Source: Pycnopodia helianthoides (Eukaryota > Echinodermata > Asteroidea > Forcipulatida > Asteriidae). From it: a stretch of DNA of 64,000 nucleotides. This document shows, piece after piece, positions 17,161 to 31,034 of this stretch (its first letter is position 1; each line of letters starts with the position of its first letter). A model generated the notes under the pieces. It was not told where the DNA came from, ran no database searches, and saw nothing but the letters and a program-made list of their open reading frames with translations. A program made the translations under genes and the position numbers. Location: NCBI GenBank assembly GCA_032158295.1, contig CM063247.1:20498875-20562874 (forward strand), written 5' to 3'.

Positions 17161-20100
17161 AAAATGTTAGATACCGGGGTACAACCTTGTTTGTACTTAA
17201 TAATAGCAACAGAGAACACAATTTTAAAAGTATAGGCCTACACACTCGAAATCTGAGTTCGATGAAGTTTATTTATTTAGAAAGTTACTTATAAAGGCGT
17301 CTCTGAACAACTTCACTGAGAACCCCTGCTAAAAGGTCGATGGAAAACGTCAGCAAGCCTTGAACTTTGCTAATGTAGGGGTGAGGCAATTTACCTCTCC
17401 CACTATTAAGTGGCACTTCTCTGAGACAAATGTATTTATTGGAATTTTGAAAAAGGGCATCACAGCAATTTTGAAAGCACAGGGCACCACCAGCTATTGT
17501 TCGGGGTAGTGCGGGTTATTTCACGGCCTATGTCAGTCATTTTAAACACCGTATTTTGAGAATTTACCACACTGCAGTGTAAAAATTACATGATAAAAAC
17601 TCTTGATTTTAAAACAAAAATATGCACGCTACATAACCTTGATAGATTCAGTAAAAAATTGAAATAGTTAGCACTTTTTCATGTCAAAATGTCAAAGCAT
17701 GGTAATTCCTATCGACCGCAATGATGGTATTAAACTCTCAGTTGATCACCCTACCCAATCAGCCCTCTTCTACCCAGCCTCACACCACTGTCACCCCACT
17801 CACCCCATAGTGAACAGAGTACGCATTGTGCTCCTTGAAGGATTGAAGTATGCAGGAACTTGCATGAATTGAAATGGGCGTGGCATGAAACTTAATTAGG
17901 ATGTAATTGAATCACATGCAACAAATTACCAACATGGCCAGTGCATTTCATTAAATACACATGGACTGATGGTAAAACTTGGCTGGTCTTCTTCAATTGC
18001 TTAAAACCATGGAGTTCTAACAATGATTGATCTTAGGTGGAATTTTTTTTTTTTTCAAATGTATTCACAACTTCAAACAGTTCAATTATTGACCATTTAG
18101 CCTTTGCAAAGTGTATTTTGGTTATAATAGATAGGTTATGAATTAGTAAACAGATTATTATCAATAATCATTTTAACTGCTGATAACGTGGTTCATTAAT
18201 TTATTCACTTCCCCTCTTACACATCACTGAATACAAAACATACAGATATTTAAGTTGGTTTGGACAACTGTAGATCTTTATGTAAGCCCAACCAACAGGA
18301 ATGGAATTCCAACCTTTGTTCTCTTACAATAGTTTATCTCCAATCCATACCTATCTTGTCAAGAGCTGAGTTGTCAACAAGAACAATCAATGAATGACCC
18401 TATTGACCTCATGCCTTTCTTATATGTACAGTGCAAGTATAGTTCTAATCTTCCAGTTTGTAAGCAGATTTCATGGGAGTGTTTGAGTTTGAGATTTGAT
18501 CCATGAAGTGGGGGGTCGAAGATTTTTCTTTCTGTCCGTAGCTTTTTCGAAGGTCAGATAGCTGACTGATTTCCATGGAAATTGTATTATAGTTTGAAAG
18601 AAACTTATTATTGTAAGCCATTCATGCACAATACACTCTGAAGAAGAAGGCTCGCTGCGGAAGACTGACAAGAACATTTTATGAAATCTCCTCTTTGTAA
18701 AGACTTCTTGTGGCGAATGTTGACCACCAGTCCTCAGCTGTTTGCACACGGAAGGTGGAAGGTTGTAGGACGACTGGATTAGAATCTCACTGTGCCAACT
18801 CCATTCAAATGGATGGCACGCACCTTGACTTAAAGGGATGGAGGGTTGTGAATAAATGGAAAGGCCTTGGTTAGAACATGGAGGAAGAAAATTAGCCTCC
18901 ATGGTTAGAACATTTTTATGAGGTATTTGAGTACATGGTGGGGCAGATTGGGAAATATTTGGGGGAATTGTGCCTTTGATGATACAAAAATGGAATTTGG
19001 CACACAGTCAATGTCATGAGAAAGAAATTTCGCTAGATTTATCCTTTGAAAAAATATACGTAGAGTAACACAACAAAAATTAAATTTTCAAATTGGCTGC
19101 CATTGCTTATTATTCCACCAATATTTTTTTAAAGGACAAATCTGCGATGGCTCTACTGCTTTTCGTGACCTACTCTGGCCATAGAGCAAATGCTCTGACT
19201 GTGTGCCAAATTTCGTGCTTACAAGGATCTTCAAAGGCACAATCCCATCACTATGTACTGCAGTACGAACACTAAACCAAAAGCCATCAGGTCCAAGATG
19301 AGCACGATGATGAAAATGACCTTCTTTCAAAATCATGAAATACCACCGTACTAGTTATAGGTAGGCCTACTTGTTAGGTGCATATAAACCGAGTATAGAC
19401 CCGGCTAATGAACTGAGCAAGCCGGTGTACATTCAAATGAACGATTGAAGCAAAATGTATGCAGTCTGCAAATTGACAAGGGTGCAGCATTCGCACAAAA
19501 TAATGCGCAACAATTCTGTCTACCTATTCAAACTTGTAGTTTTTTATTACATAGAGATAAAGGAAAAAAACTCATAAAATTACAAAATTAAATTCTTTTG
19601 ATTATTAGTATTTCCTTCATCATGTTTATGGCATCTCATCACAGTGGGGTGGCGATATTGGCAATAAATGAGTGAGGCAGTCGCTGAAAGTAGTGAAGGT
19701 GGTCTACCTCGCATCTGAATGGGCAGGGAAAGCCATGCTGTTCACTAATCACTGCAGCCTAGCCAATGAGATTAATTGGCTGTGGTTTTTCAGTGCAACT
19801 CCTTCTAATTCTACCTCCATACTAATACTAGCACTATTTTGCGGGGCCAGAGGTATTCCTGAAACCTCTGTCCTTTCTCTATGCTGAAACCATCTCAACT
19901 CCTAAGGAGTACGTAGCACCGGCAGCCAAAATTGACTATTGCTCAGAACAATATATAATGCTGTAAAAATCTTCATACATGTAGATCCATTAACAGCGGT
20001 GAGCCACTAATGGCCAGCCCCTTATATATTATTCTTGTAAAAGTAAAACTGTAATCCTGATATACACATAACTAACAAGCATTGATTTCTCAATGAAAGT

Positions 20101-22278
20101 GAGTACTCACTACCCATAGTGCAATATTAGTTTGAATTGGATGGTACGCCTCCAGAAAACCACCCTTACAGAAATGACATGCCCTACCACGCTCTACCAC
20201 CCCTTTAAGATTTCCATCCAATACTTTCTGAATATCCTGCTCATTGTGCCACCCCATTGGAAGGCAAAGTCCTTTCAGTCAGCAGGCGGATTTAGCTTCT
20301 TACAATTCTGGATGGTCCACGAACCACCCTGTTTGTGCCAACACAGCCCTGGGCATTTAACTGCATTAAGGATAACTGATGGTGGAAGGCTTTAACTATT
20401 TTGATCTGAAAGGGGAGGGCACAATGTCAATACTCAAAGGTTCACTGTCATCTTAACTATCCCATCTGAATCCCTTTTCTCCCAATGAGGATGTTAGTGG
20501 TGGTAATCAGAAAACCTTTACGTATGATAACAGCCAAACTACCCCAATTGGGATATCCTACCCGGATTGGATTCCAATGAAGATAATCAATGTCCACATC
20601 AGAAAACCCTTATGTATGGTAACAGCCAAACTACCCCAATTGGGATATACTTCTACCTCGAGTGTGGAACCTTCTTCAGTTCTTCCTCCAAAAAGGATTT
20701 CAATGTCCACATCAGAAAACCTATATGTATATTTTTTATTATGAGATATTTCTACCCTGATTGAATTCTTTTTCTCCCAATTAGGAAACCAATTTTCCCA
20801 AATTTAAAAGTCCTTGAAAGTAAAAATCACCCTGTCATAGTCACATAACTCTTGTCTAAAAACATCACATCTCATCAATTTTCCAACCTAATACAGGACC
20901 ATTTCACCCCCAAACTACCCATCCTGCACCCCTTCCCATACTCCCCATCTACACCAACCAACCACCCTCCACACTTCTCCCACCGAATACCCAACTCTAT
21001 ATTTCCCCCTAGGATGTCGAATTCATTCAGGGAAAGACATGGGCACATGTGACTGTAGGTTGATGTACCAGCACATTCAGTGTTTACAAGACAAATTTTA
21101 CATCTATTAAATTTTGTTTTAATTTTTCCCATTGGGAAATTTAGCATACTATTAAATTTAACATCTATTACATAATAGAAAATTATGACCAAAGTCCATT
21201 ATGTTAAAAAGCTTGTGGTTAAATGATTTATTTTTTCTTGATGTAATGTATTCATCAGACATGCTGTTTAGCTGATCAGCTGATTTCTTCGTTTGGGTTT
21301 TTCTTAACAACTGTGCCATTGAAAATATATTTTAAAAACAGTACAAAGGCTTGCGGTGCCAGACACTTTCCCATTTTTATTATTTTTTAATTTATTTTTT
21401 TTGTTTTATTTATGATTATTATTTATTATTAAAAAAAATGGGGGAAGAACAAACTGCATGCATTTTTTATGTGAGTTTTATATAAAATCATTTCCAGGAC
21501 GATAGCAAAATACAATGTTTAAAGGGATCGTACATTTCTGTTACTTGTTGCAAAAACCTCACCAGAGAATGAAAGTTTTAAATGATATTAGCTGGTGAAC
21601 GAGTCATGGCAAATCAAATTGGGAAAATAAGAAATCAGATTTATGTGAATGAATCCGACTATTAATCAGTCATGTAACTTACCTTTAAACGGATCATATA
21701 CACATTGTGTGGCTACGAAATTTACACAGGGCAATTTTGTTCACACACGTCTGAAATTACTTCATCAATGACAGTGTCAAATCCATATTTCGTTAATTTG
21801 GTCTGGTGTTGTCGATCAATACAGTCATGGTCAAAGTGCATAACGCATATCATAATCAATTATAATATTTGTTGAAGGTTTATCAGTGTTTTTTGAAGAG
21901 TAAATTCATTCCCATCCTTTAGTTTTCAATAAGCACTCCAAAATAATATTAATAATAATAAAAACTTCAATTTAAAACCATTGTGGTACCCGCTGCTAAA
22001 TAATAGGATTCAAAGGGCCCCTAGCTACTGGTGGTCCAGTGGTAAGACATCTCCTCTAGAATGGCAAAGGTCGTTGGTTTGAATCCCATGCACTCATGTG
22101 CATATATTAAATCAAATTCATGATCACATTTTCATGAAAACACAAAATAATTTTGTTTAACTAGGGATTTTTGTAATAAATATTTAAATTTTTGTTACTT
22201 TGATTTGTCAAATCAAATAACTTCTTGAACTGTTAGGGAAACATTTTTCAGATGAAACTTTCTTATGAAAATTGGCAA
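17161..22278. other. Long non-coding stretch
   Basis: AT-rich, with no recognised exon or RNA gene. It contains two copies of a block with cagccaaactaccccaattg (about 20520-20650), related to 10180-10250, and a T-rich patch near 21390. ORFs of up to 143 codons here show no domain or codon signal I trust. Confidence 0.45.
21980..22140 (+). mobile_element. tRNA-derived SINE head, family C, copy 1
   Basis: TGGTCCAGTGGTAAGACATC (box A region) and GTTGGTTTGAATCCC (box B) lie 35-40 bases apart, preceded by gtggtacccgctgctaaa. The same leader and head occur at 31040-31240, showing a dispersed family. Confidence 0.65.
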
Positions 22279-23666
22279 GTGTAATGCAGTGTTGTAGTCG
22301 AGTCACCTGTGTCGAGTCCAAGTCCGAGTCACGAGTCACTTGGTCCGAGTCCGAGTCCCGAGTCATTTGGTCCGAGTCTGAGTCACTTGCTCCGAGTCCG
22401 AGTCACGGTCACTTGTTTAAATATTGATTGCAAACCAAATGTCGTAAATAAGAATTGGAAATGATTTACACATTTAATTTAAACAAAGTTCTGTACCTGC
22501 AGTTACATACATGTACATGTACAATTTTATTTTTGGTTTTACTCCTTTCCCCTTATCCAGAATATCTTTTAAGGGTTTAAAATGATTTTTTTCTCTTCAA
22601 AATAACCAATTATATACTGATTTATTTATTTCAGAAAGGTAGGTAGCCAACAAGTTTTATGGTTTAAAGAAACTTTCTCGAAACCATAAAACTTGTTGGC
22701 TATACCTGCCTTTCTGAAATAAATAAATCAGTATTGGTTATTTTGAAGAGAAAAAAATCATTTTAAACCATTAAATTCTTAAAATTTGAAGTTGTGCCGG
22801 TCCACTCTTTAATTTTGCCATTGCAAAATTTGCACACCGCAGTCGATTTTGAGGTTTCAACATTTTTGCTAAAGTTGGTGTAACCAAAAGAAACAATACG
22901 GGGCGGAACGATTTTTTTTCTGCAGCATACTTCGTCAATACAGTCAATAGTTAAGAGATAGGCTGTTCTTCCCTATCCCTTAACTGTTGACTCCATAGCC
23001 GACGTGTGCTGCAGAAAATAAATTTGCGGGCGGAACGGCAGAACTTGTTGGCTACCTACCTGATTAAAAAAAAATGTTTGTGACCAAACTTGACGTCGTG
23101 TGTGTGTGTGCGTTTGTGTCGACCATGTGTGGAACCTGGTGCAAACAACACACAGCCATCACAGTGCAATATGCAGACTGTGTTTTACAGGTACCAGACA
23201 TGCCATTTCCCTGGTAATATGCATCAAGCACAAGCAGTGGCTATGGTGTTAACTTTGACAGAATACCAGCATTGATATTGATGTCGTGCATCTCAGTGTT
23301 ATTATGCGTATTGAACATACGAATCGAACATACACGCGCTGTACGTACATGGCCCTTTACTACACAATAATCACGAGCACTATTACTTGCAACACCATAC
23401 AACAGTACTTATTTATTGTGCTAGACGTTAATATTCCTCCATGTGCACTCAGATCATCGGAATTGTTTTTAATATTTAAAAAAGTTATTGTTTGTGAAAA
23501 TACGTGACTCGCAAGTCACGAGTCCTCGGGGACAAGTCCGAGTCATGATAGTCGAGTCCGAGTCTTTTGCAGACGTGACTCGAGTCAAGTCCGAGTCACC
23601 GAAATTGTGACTCGAGACGGACTTGAGTCGAGTCCGGGACTCGAGTCATACAACACTGGTGTAATG
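22279..23666. mobile_element. Non-autonomous hAT-like element with 8-bp target duplication
   Basis: The element (22287-23658, 1372 bp) has inverted ends CAGTGTTGTA...TACAACACTG. It is flanked by gtgtaatg on both sides (22279-22286 and 23659-23666), the 8-bp duplication expected of hAT. Subterminal arrays of gagtc/gtccgagtc repeats occur at both ends in opposite orientation. Two large hairpins lie inside (22574-22769 and about 22905-23030). No transposase frame is present. It is a foldback-rich passenger mobilised in trans. Confidence 0.9.
22574..22769. repeat. Long hairpin inside the hAT-like element
   Basis: Left arm (22574-22665) and right arm (22681-22769) are nearly exact reverse complements, with motifs aggtaggtagccaacaag and cttgttggctatacctg. 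The loop is about 15 bases. The motif gttggctacctacct occurs a third time near 23045, giving a nested pairing option. Confidence 0.85.
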
Positions 23667-23707
23667 TAGCAAGTTTACTTTATAAAAAGAAACTTTTCAT
23701 ATTATTT

Positions 23708-24055
23708 TGGTGGCATTGGTGGCTAGTGCGTATAGCGCTCGCCTCGCATCAATGTGGCTCTGGTTCGATTCCCGGCTAAGGTCATTTTGTGAGTAGAGTT
23801 GTTCGTTGGTTCTCTCCTATGCCTAAAGGGTTTTTCTCAAGGCCCTCTGGTTTTCCTCCCTCTGGAAAAACCCAACACTTTTGATCTCTGGCTGTGCTTC
23901 GTGGTCATATATGGGTGGATGTGGCTGGCTGCCTAAGGCGCCCTCACATGCCTGCTGCTTGAACACATTGTAGCCGCGTCCTTCACAATTCAGCTTCTCA
24001 GCTGCTAGTAAGGATGATTAGCCTCCCAAATTATTATTATTATAATTATTATTAT
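23708..24055 (+). mobile_element. tRNA-derived SINE, family D, copy 1
   Basis: The head reads GGTGGCTAGTGCGTATAGCG and CTGGTTCGATTCCCGGC (box B). The body includes ggttttcctccctctgg and agccgcgtccttcacaa, and it ends in an (att)n tail at 24027-24055. A related body motif (gggttttcctccca) follows the head at 41818. Confidence 0.8.
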
Positions 24056-24523
24056 GATTACAAATCATTCTGAGGTTTATTTGATCGTGATCAATCGGGA
24101 ATATTATCGCTCTCATAAATGTCACAACCAATTTGTCTGCATATGGTTTGTAACCTTTGCATTCAATGTGATCGTTTGTCATGATGGGCAAGAAGAAAAA
24201 AATGGTTCTCGAAATGTAGCATTTGAAACCAAAGACAGCAAGGAGAAGCTAGGGCCGGCGGCTGTTTGTCACCAGATCTGCAGTCATTGTTGATCTGATG
24301 TGTGTCATGTCCAGCTCTCGGGTACAGCTCTGGGCAAACTGATATCTTTCAACAGTAGAAATTTTACCATCAAATTACTTGAGGGCCTATAAAAGGAAAA
24401 GGTGTGAGCTGCTGTCCATTTTATTTTATTTTTTGTACAAAATTTGGGATGTGACCTCACACAGATGGTGAATGTTCACCACATGTTAACTGGGAAACAA
24501 ATTATGATAATGACTCTCAGTCT

Positions 24524-24998
24524 TTAAAGAGGGGCTCCGAAGTCAAATTAAGCTTTCCAGTAGATAGAGTCCTCATGAAAGTGGAGAAAAAGTTACAAAG
24601 TCTCTCATGTTAAAATGGTATAGAATGTCATTTTATTTGATAATCTTTCAGAGCATGGCGTCATCGGACAGTAAAAACAAATGGGTGTACATTCCAAAAA
24701 GGAATTTCTGCTCCAGTCGTAATCTCAAATTCAAAGCCGTTTTGATTTAATATCATCAGATTTCAGGGATAAGCTGAAAATTCTCTGTACAAAAATGTAC
24801 AGACCAACATATTTGAAATGTGACGCCATCAAACATTTTTTGGATTTTGACAAAATTTGAAGGGTATCAAACACAGTGGCATTTCACACTATTATAAAGT
24901 GAGGTTAGAGACTTGTAATTTTTCCCCATTCTCATAAGGACTCTATTGGAAAATGCGTGAATCACAAAACTGAATTTGACCTTTGAGCCCCTCTTTAA
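24524..24998. mobile_element. TTAA-flanked MITE (AGAGGGGCTCC ends), copy 1
   Basis: The element (24528-24994, 467 bp) has inverted ends AGAGGGGCTCC and GAGCCCCTCT, each flanked by TTAA, the target duplication of piggyBac-type transposons. It has no coding capacity. The same element occurs at 44666-45116. Confidence 0.85.
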
Positions 24999-24999
24999 G

Positions 25000-26700
25000 T
25001 TTATGAAAATTATAAGAAATTTAACTCTGACCACATTGGCAGATCCAGGGGCTTGGGGCAATGGTGTGGGGGGGATTACATTTGGTTACACAAAGAATCG
25101 ATACTGTGGGCCATCTTCATTGAGAAAATTTTCTTGCCAGAGTTCAATAGCATTGAGTTGTTCTAAGTTGATGAGAAAAAGAAAAAAAATCAATGCCGCT
25201 GCTCGTTTCATACAATGTAATTACAAACCTTGAAGGTAGAACCATCGGTAAGTGTATCTGTGGGTTCCTTGGCGGACGGACAAAAGTTTCTTCTACTGGC
25301 TATGTACATGATCCTTAGAACTGCGTATGTTTCACTACAGCATTCATCCCACCAGAAGGTTGTAACTTGTAAACAATTCAAGATCTACATCAATAAAGCA
25401 AAAATGTACATGTCGGGGTTGAATGTAGGGGGGATCCATAAGGCCAAGTTCATAGTTTTTACTGAACCAGAATTTTTATATTACAAGGCCAGAACCAAAA
25501 TGAGAAAAAAGCTATAAAGGCCCTATAAATATATAAACTGTTTTTATTCGAACATGCACTGAGAGAAAGATCTATCGTCTTTTGTCTTTATGGATAATTA
25601 TACTTTGATTACAATTGAAAGATTCTTATCAAAGTCGAATCAACATTTGAACATTATGTTGTTCATGTCAAAAACAATACGCAGTAGGTATTGTTATTCA
25701 AATTACCTGGCTGTCAGACATACATTCCATACCTTACGTGATAACCACATCATCTACGCACCAGGTGGTATAGTCAGTACACTTGAGTATAAACATAAAA
25801 CTTGGACATTAAGTGCATGTATGTTAGTCAAATTTGACACGTTTGTCTGAGATGCAGGTACTTAGCTTCCATACATTTATGTAGCATTAGTGCAGAGTGC
25901 TATTGAAAAACACAAGACTGCTGGATTTTTGGGGGTCATGAGTTTTCTGAGCTCAGGCTTTCGGTCCAGTGTAAATTTTGAGCCCTGAATACGTGTTGAC
26001 ATTACCCACAAGTCCATTCATGCTCAATTTAAATTTCCTACATTCACTAGATCGGAGAAAGGATCAAACTTCCAAACTCATTTTTTCTCCAAACACAATT
26101 CTGCCCATTAGCTGCTTCGGGTCCTTCAGCCAGACACACAATATGCATTATGCAAACATGAGATGTAATGACATAACAAAGGCATAGGATAATTACTTCG
26201 TTATTAAATGAACAATATCGTGCAAACAATGAAACCCATCCCGTATGCTCTAAATAATGCTGTACAGTAATAAACCACAAGGGAATCTGACTAGGTAAAT
26301 TTGGAAAAAATCTTTGTTCAACCCCAAATTAATTCTGTGCAGCATACACTGTGTTGCCAGTTACTTGTTTCCCTTCCATTCTAGATGCATCCAGCCTTGG
26401 AAAATGATATTCAACTGTATCACAGCCTTGAGGTACTAATATTAATTTGTATGTCAATCCATACATCATGAGTACTTGGTACACTTAATCAATGTTACAT
26501 CAAGGTCTTCTGTATACCTGCTTGAGACATAATGTAAATATCCGCCTTGCAATCATTGCAACATTGTACACATTCACTTGGGTAGAAGATATAATGTGTA
26601 GAAGCAATGCTAGACGCAAATCTCAATCAACGTTTAAGAGGGGGATGTGCATCAATGATATTTTGTTTGAAGAGTTTATTTATTTTCATGTCGTCTTGTT
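25000..26700. other. Non-coding stretch
   Basis: AT-rich DNA without recognised exons or elements, apart from a fragment (tctttgttcaaccccaaatt near 26310) that is an inverted piece of the family B SINE body. Confidence 0.4.
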
Positions 26701-26718
26701 TTTAAAGAAAACACGTGA

Positions 26719-26831
26719 CCAGGGCCCAATTTCATTGTAGAATTCTGCGCTTACGGCACCTTGTAAAGTGCGTGATTCTATTCACCGTCGTTCACCAGAG
26801 TGCCGCAGTAAACAGAGCCATGAAATTGGGC
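26719..26831. mobile_element. Palindromic MITE (gggcccaattt family), short copy
   Basis: The ends are agggcccaatttcat and atgaaattgggca in inverted orientation. The interior (gaattctgcgcttacgg) resembles 46451-46566 rather than the 248-bp copy, suggesting a subfamily. Confidence 0.65.
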
Positions 26832-26879
26832 ACTGTTCATACAAAAGTGAGGTTATTTGGGAAGAGGTAAAAGAGGTAT

Positions 26880-27070
26880 ACACTGAAAAAAAGTAGATTA
26901 AAACAATTCTGTTTTGGGATGAACAAAGAAAAAGTGACTAGAGCAGGATTTCAACCAGCGACCTACAGGTTTATGTGCAAGCATGCTCTACCAACTGAGC
27001 TATCTCGCCCTATGTTGGTGTTACCATTCTCCCTATTTTGTCAATGTCTTTGGTGGTGGGGGGGAGGGGG
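26880..27070 (-). mobile_element. tRNA-derived SINE, family B, copy 2
   Basis: The minus-strand head at 26944-27010 (GATAGCTCAGTTGGTAGAGC and a degenerate box B, GGTTGAAATCC) is followed by the same body as copy 1 (aacaaagaaaaagtgac on plus). The 5' flank, aatgtctttggtggtgg on plus, also matches copy 1 loosely. Confidence 0.75.
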
Positions 27071-28795
27071 AGGTGTTAAATGTTCTTATTTTTAATTAAG
27101 TTCATTGCATGTATATATGCAAAGTTTCTAGAAAACTTGGAGGGTTAAATTAAACTGAATACACTTTTACTTTAGTGACGATGTACCAACCTTCCAAAGA
27201 ACTGTTGGTTAGAATAGAATATCGACATTCTCTGCCGAAAACTGATGACTGATACTCAAATGCCCACACAGACATTGAACTTTTTCATTAAGAAAAAAAG
27301 ATAATACTGAAAAAAGCTCTATTTTTCTCAGACAAATGACCATCTGTACTACTAGACGAGAAGTTCCCATGGGCAAGGAGTTTGAAGAAAAAAAACTTGA
27401 TTGGAATGAATGTGTGCTCTCCAAAAAAAATATATCTAGAAAGAAAATACAGTGGCATACATTTCCCTAAATCCACCTGTGCAAGCAAATCAGATGCTTG
27501 GACTTTCAAATCAGGGTCCATGGTACATTGTATCTATAGGATGCCAGATCTAATAAAATCATCGTTGTGGGGTTTAAGTTTCATGGTAAGCACTTGCGCA
27601 AAATTGGATGCCTATATCTATTGCCACGATGCCCCACTCCCCCCCCCCCACCCTTGTAATATTTCTAGATGTTTTGGATTTTTCTAATGGAAGTGCCCTT
27701 TATACTTGGGGAAGTATTGCATTTCTTTCCCATGAGTAGATCTTAGAGTGTAGGCGTGTAATTCAATTGATTTGTGCACTGGGGTAATTATTGTGATTCG
27801 TGCGGATGAATTTGCCTCGTTGATAATTTGAGTAAACAGGTTTTCTTTTGCTTCAGCGATTTTTTTTGGAGGGAGGAACTAACATTGACAATGTCTAGAT
27901 TCTGTCAATAAAACCACGCAGGAAGAAAAAAACAAAGTGCATACAGGTATTTGCCGTGTTTCGAGAATGATATTCAGGCCTTGCGCTTAAGCTTTTTGTA
28001 AAGTACATGTAACCCTCCGGGCTAGTAAACTACATTTTACTTGCCCCCCTGAAAGTTTGAGTTAAACCATGTATTGTCATAAATGTATCGTTCTGATATG
28101 TTAATGGTAGCATCACAACCAGTTTAATGGTCAAATAAAGTTACAGTCTCACACTCAAAAAGAAATTAACACATTTCACATATTTATATTCATTTATATT
28201 ATGAAAAGGAAGATATATGAGCATTTAAAACAAGTAGGTTGCACAGTTTTTAGTAGCCCACAGCCACAGGGCAAGTTGAGAAGTGGTGTTTACTTGCCCG
28301 TAGCCTGTTTTTTTAACTAGACAATGTACATTACGCCTCTGGTGTTAAGGGTGAGCCCTGGATATTGTTTTTTAAACCTTTAAAAAATCAGCAAATCTTT
28401 ATTAAATAGCCAGACAAGTCTATAAAAGCCTACCATGTGTAAATGTAGGTCAGCCCTTGTACTCAATACAATTTTCCTACTTTTTCCAAAGACCAAATAT
28501 TTTGCCCGTTGTTTGATTTTCCCTTTTTCTATGCACCAGTATGTGACGTGTTCTCGCAAATTAGACAAAACTGCAAATGGTCAATACAAACAAATAAATA
28601 AAAAAGATTTGGTGTAACACAGAATCCAACTTGACAAGTTTCTTAGCCTAATATTGACGTGTCCAAATTAAAACAAAGTAAACTGCATATGAAGTTGTAA
28701 ATTATAATTTCACACTATTAAGCTCTGATCCCCGCCGAAAGCTGCAAAGCTCTTATCCATGTTGACTTCATAACATCTCAATACGGTTCAAATAT
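27071..28795. other. Non-coding stretch
   Basis: No recognised gene. A C-run near 27640 and T/A-rich DNA are all I see. Confidence 0.4.
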
Positions 28796-28962
28796 GCCTG
28801 CTTTCACACTGCCCAACACAAAATCAGCTTTTGTGCATCAAGTGTAATTCTCTACGCAATTCAAAAACCCTCAGCCCACCTTCCGAGTAGGGTTGGTTCG
28901 ACCAAATTGAGCGCTCCACACGGGTCAACACTGGTTTGAAGTGTTGCAGTGTGAAAAGGCCT
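28796..28962. mobile_element. Foldback MITE with cacactgc ends
   Basis: Inverted ends gcctgctttcacactgc and gcagtgtgaaaaggcc enclose about 130 bases with no coding potential. It is a small non-autonomous DNA element; no clear target duplication is visible. Confidence 0.6.
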
Positions 28963-31030
28963 TTCAAACATACACAGGTCAGGTTTGCGAACAACATGGA
29001 GATTTTTTCCTTATAAATGTGTATTGGCCTATATGTTTTGTGGCTTTGATTGTTGGGATGTACATGTATGACTGGCTCCAAGCACGGTTGGTTGACTAAG
29101 GACTGCCTTTTTTTACAGCTTAATGTAGACAGTGCATGTTTCTTCAAACTCTACTTCTTGGAGCCGTGGCTCAAAAGATGTCAAGGCTATTGAAGTGATT
29201 TCCTGATCTAGAGGATGTGGGTGCCATCCCAATTGCTCAGATACGGCAGTCTCTTCCTTTCCGATCATTCAATAAATATTTGATATTAAGGGAAAGGAAA
29301 TCAGAATAACTCAAGGTGGTGCCGATCTACAAGTTTACCTCTTCCTTTTGAGGTTTCTGTGCAATCCTAATCAGGAAACACTGTTTGAGGAAGATTGCAC
29401 CGAAACACACAGGATTCACTGAACTTCCTGTATGGTGTAACTCCAGACCAAAGACAAGTTTCTGTTTGACACCTGCCATTCGCTCAGTGGTCTCTGGAAC
29501 TTAAATTGAATTCACGACACTACAATGTTACCAAGCACGTATCACAAGCTTTTTCATGTTGACATTGAACAAATAATGTTCGTCTGCGCCAAGATCCCCT
29601 TTGATTTGTGTACGTGACCTATTTATGCTGTAGGCAGCGAGGACAGCGTTGACATTACACCCCAGGCTAAACCTGTAGCATAACTCTTTGGTTATTTGGA
29701 CAGCCTAGAGAAAAGCCTGCATGCATTGTGTGGATTATTTGTTATCGACCTTTGTTAAATTAAGATTTAATATTTGTCCTGGATGCAGATTTATACGAAA
29801 TTGGTTTTCACTATGACTTGGGAATTTGTTGTATTTATGCATTGAGCAATTTCAAAATTAGCTTATTACGACTTTTGCATAACACTAAAGAAATGTTAAA
29901 TTATTAATACATTTATAGTTCTGAATTTGACCCTTTTTAATAAATTTTAAAAACCTGGTTATCTTGGGTATTTTATAAATATATTAGGTATGAAAATATG
30001 TTAAAACAAATTAAGAGTGCATTTATTCCAACCTTTGTAGTTCTCAATAATACTTCTACACATAAATGTTTTTCTGGTAATTTCAAGTAAAGGGCACATG
30101 TTCTCTAAAGAACAAAAATCTACAAAGCAAAGTAGATACATGTATACACATGGTGTTATGGCAAACTGTAAATTTTACCTCACCATGCAATGCCTCAAAA
30201 AATATAAACAGCACATGTTTTATAGGTGATGTTGCAATGCTCATTTATGTGTAAAAAGTGATTGTATTTCGATTTCAGCTATATAAATATGCACTTAAAA
30301 ACTTATTTCTTTGGGGGAGGGACTTCTGGAATTACGTTTCAAATAAAAAATTGCTCTTTTTCTTTCTGATCATTACTAAAGCTGTACATTGCTATTACCA
30401 TGCATCAGAAGAGATGAAGAGGTAACAATGCTGACGAGGAACAAGAAAATGGGCTAATAATTATTTTGGGAAGAGAGCACAAACAGGTTACATAGGGACC
30501 ATGGAGGCCACAATCCCTGTTGCCCTGGTCTTGGCTTCGGTGCCCCTTCTAAAGTTCCCCATGGACTTTGAGATTATCCAGTGGAAGTGCCCTTTGCAGA
30601 ATAAAAATGGCCTTGCCCTCTCAAAGATGAAATTCCAGGCCTGCACCAACCAGTAAATTGTTTTTTAGAAGAATTTTGAATCAGCAGCTGCAAGGTTTTG
30701 TAAGGTCACTCAACTCACTGGAAAAATGTTATCTTTTAAGTCTTATTACTTTCATTGATTTTTTCCTGGATTGATTTTGCTGTAACCTGCAGCTCTCTAG
30801 ACAGTTTAGACACTGCACATAAATTGTCGTTACTAAATTCAATATTTTTTTCAATTGAATGGGTACATTGTACATCACAGTCGACTGAACGGGGTTCAAG
30901 GCAATTGAAATAAGAACATTTAAGAGATTTTAAACTTGCTTTGGGGATGAAGAATGTTATTTGGTTTTACCCATACACTGATGTGTGTAAAGCACTTTAT
31001 ACTTAATACTTTCCCAAGTCCTGTAAAAAC
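28963..31030. other. Non-coding stretch
   Basis: No gene recognised. At 30497-30650 lies another diverged copy of the ggtcattgccttggtg repeat family. At 30960-31020 an inverted copy of the tail of the family C SINE precedes the full copy. Confidence 0.4.
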
Positions 31031-31034
31031 AATG

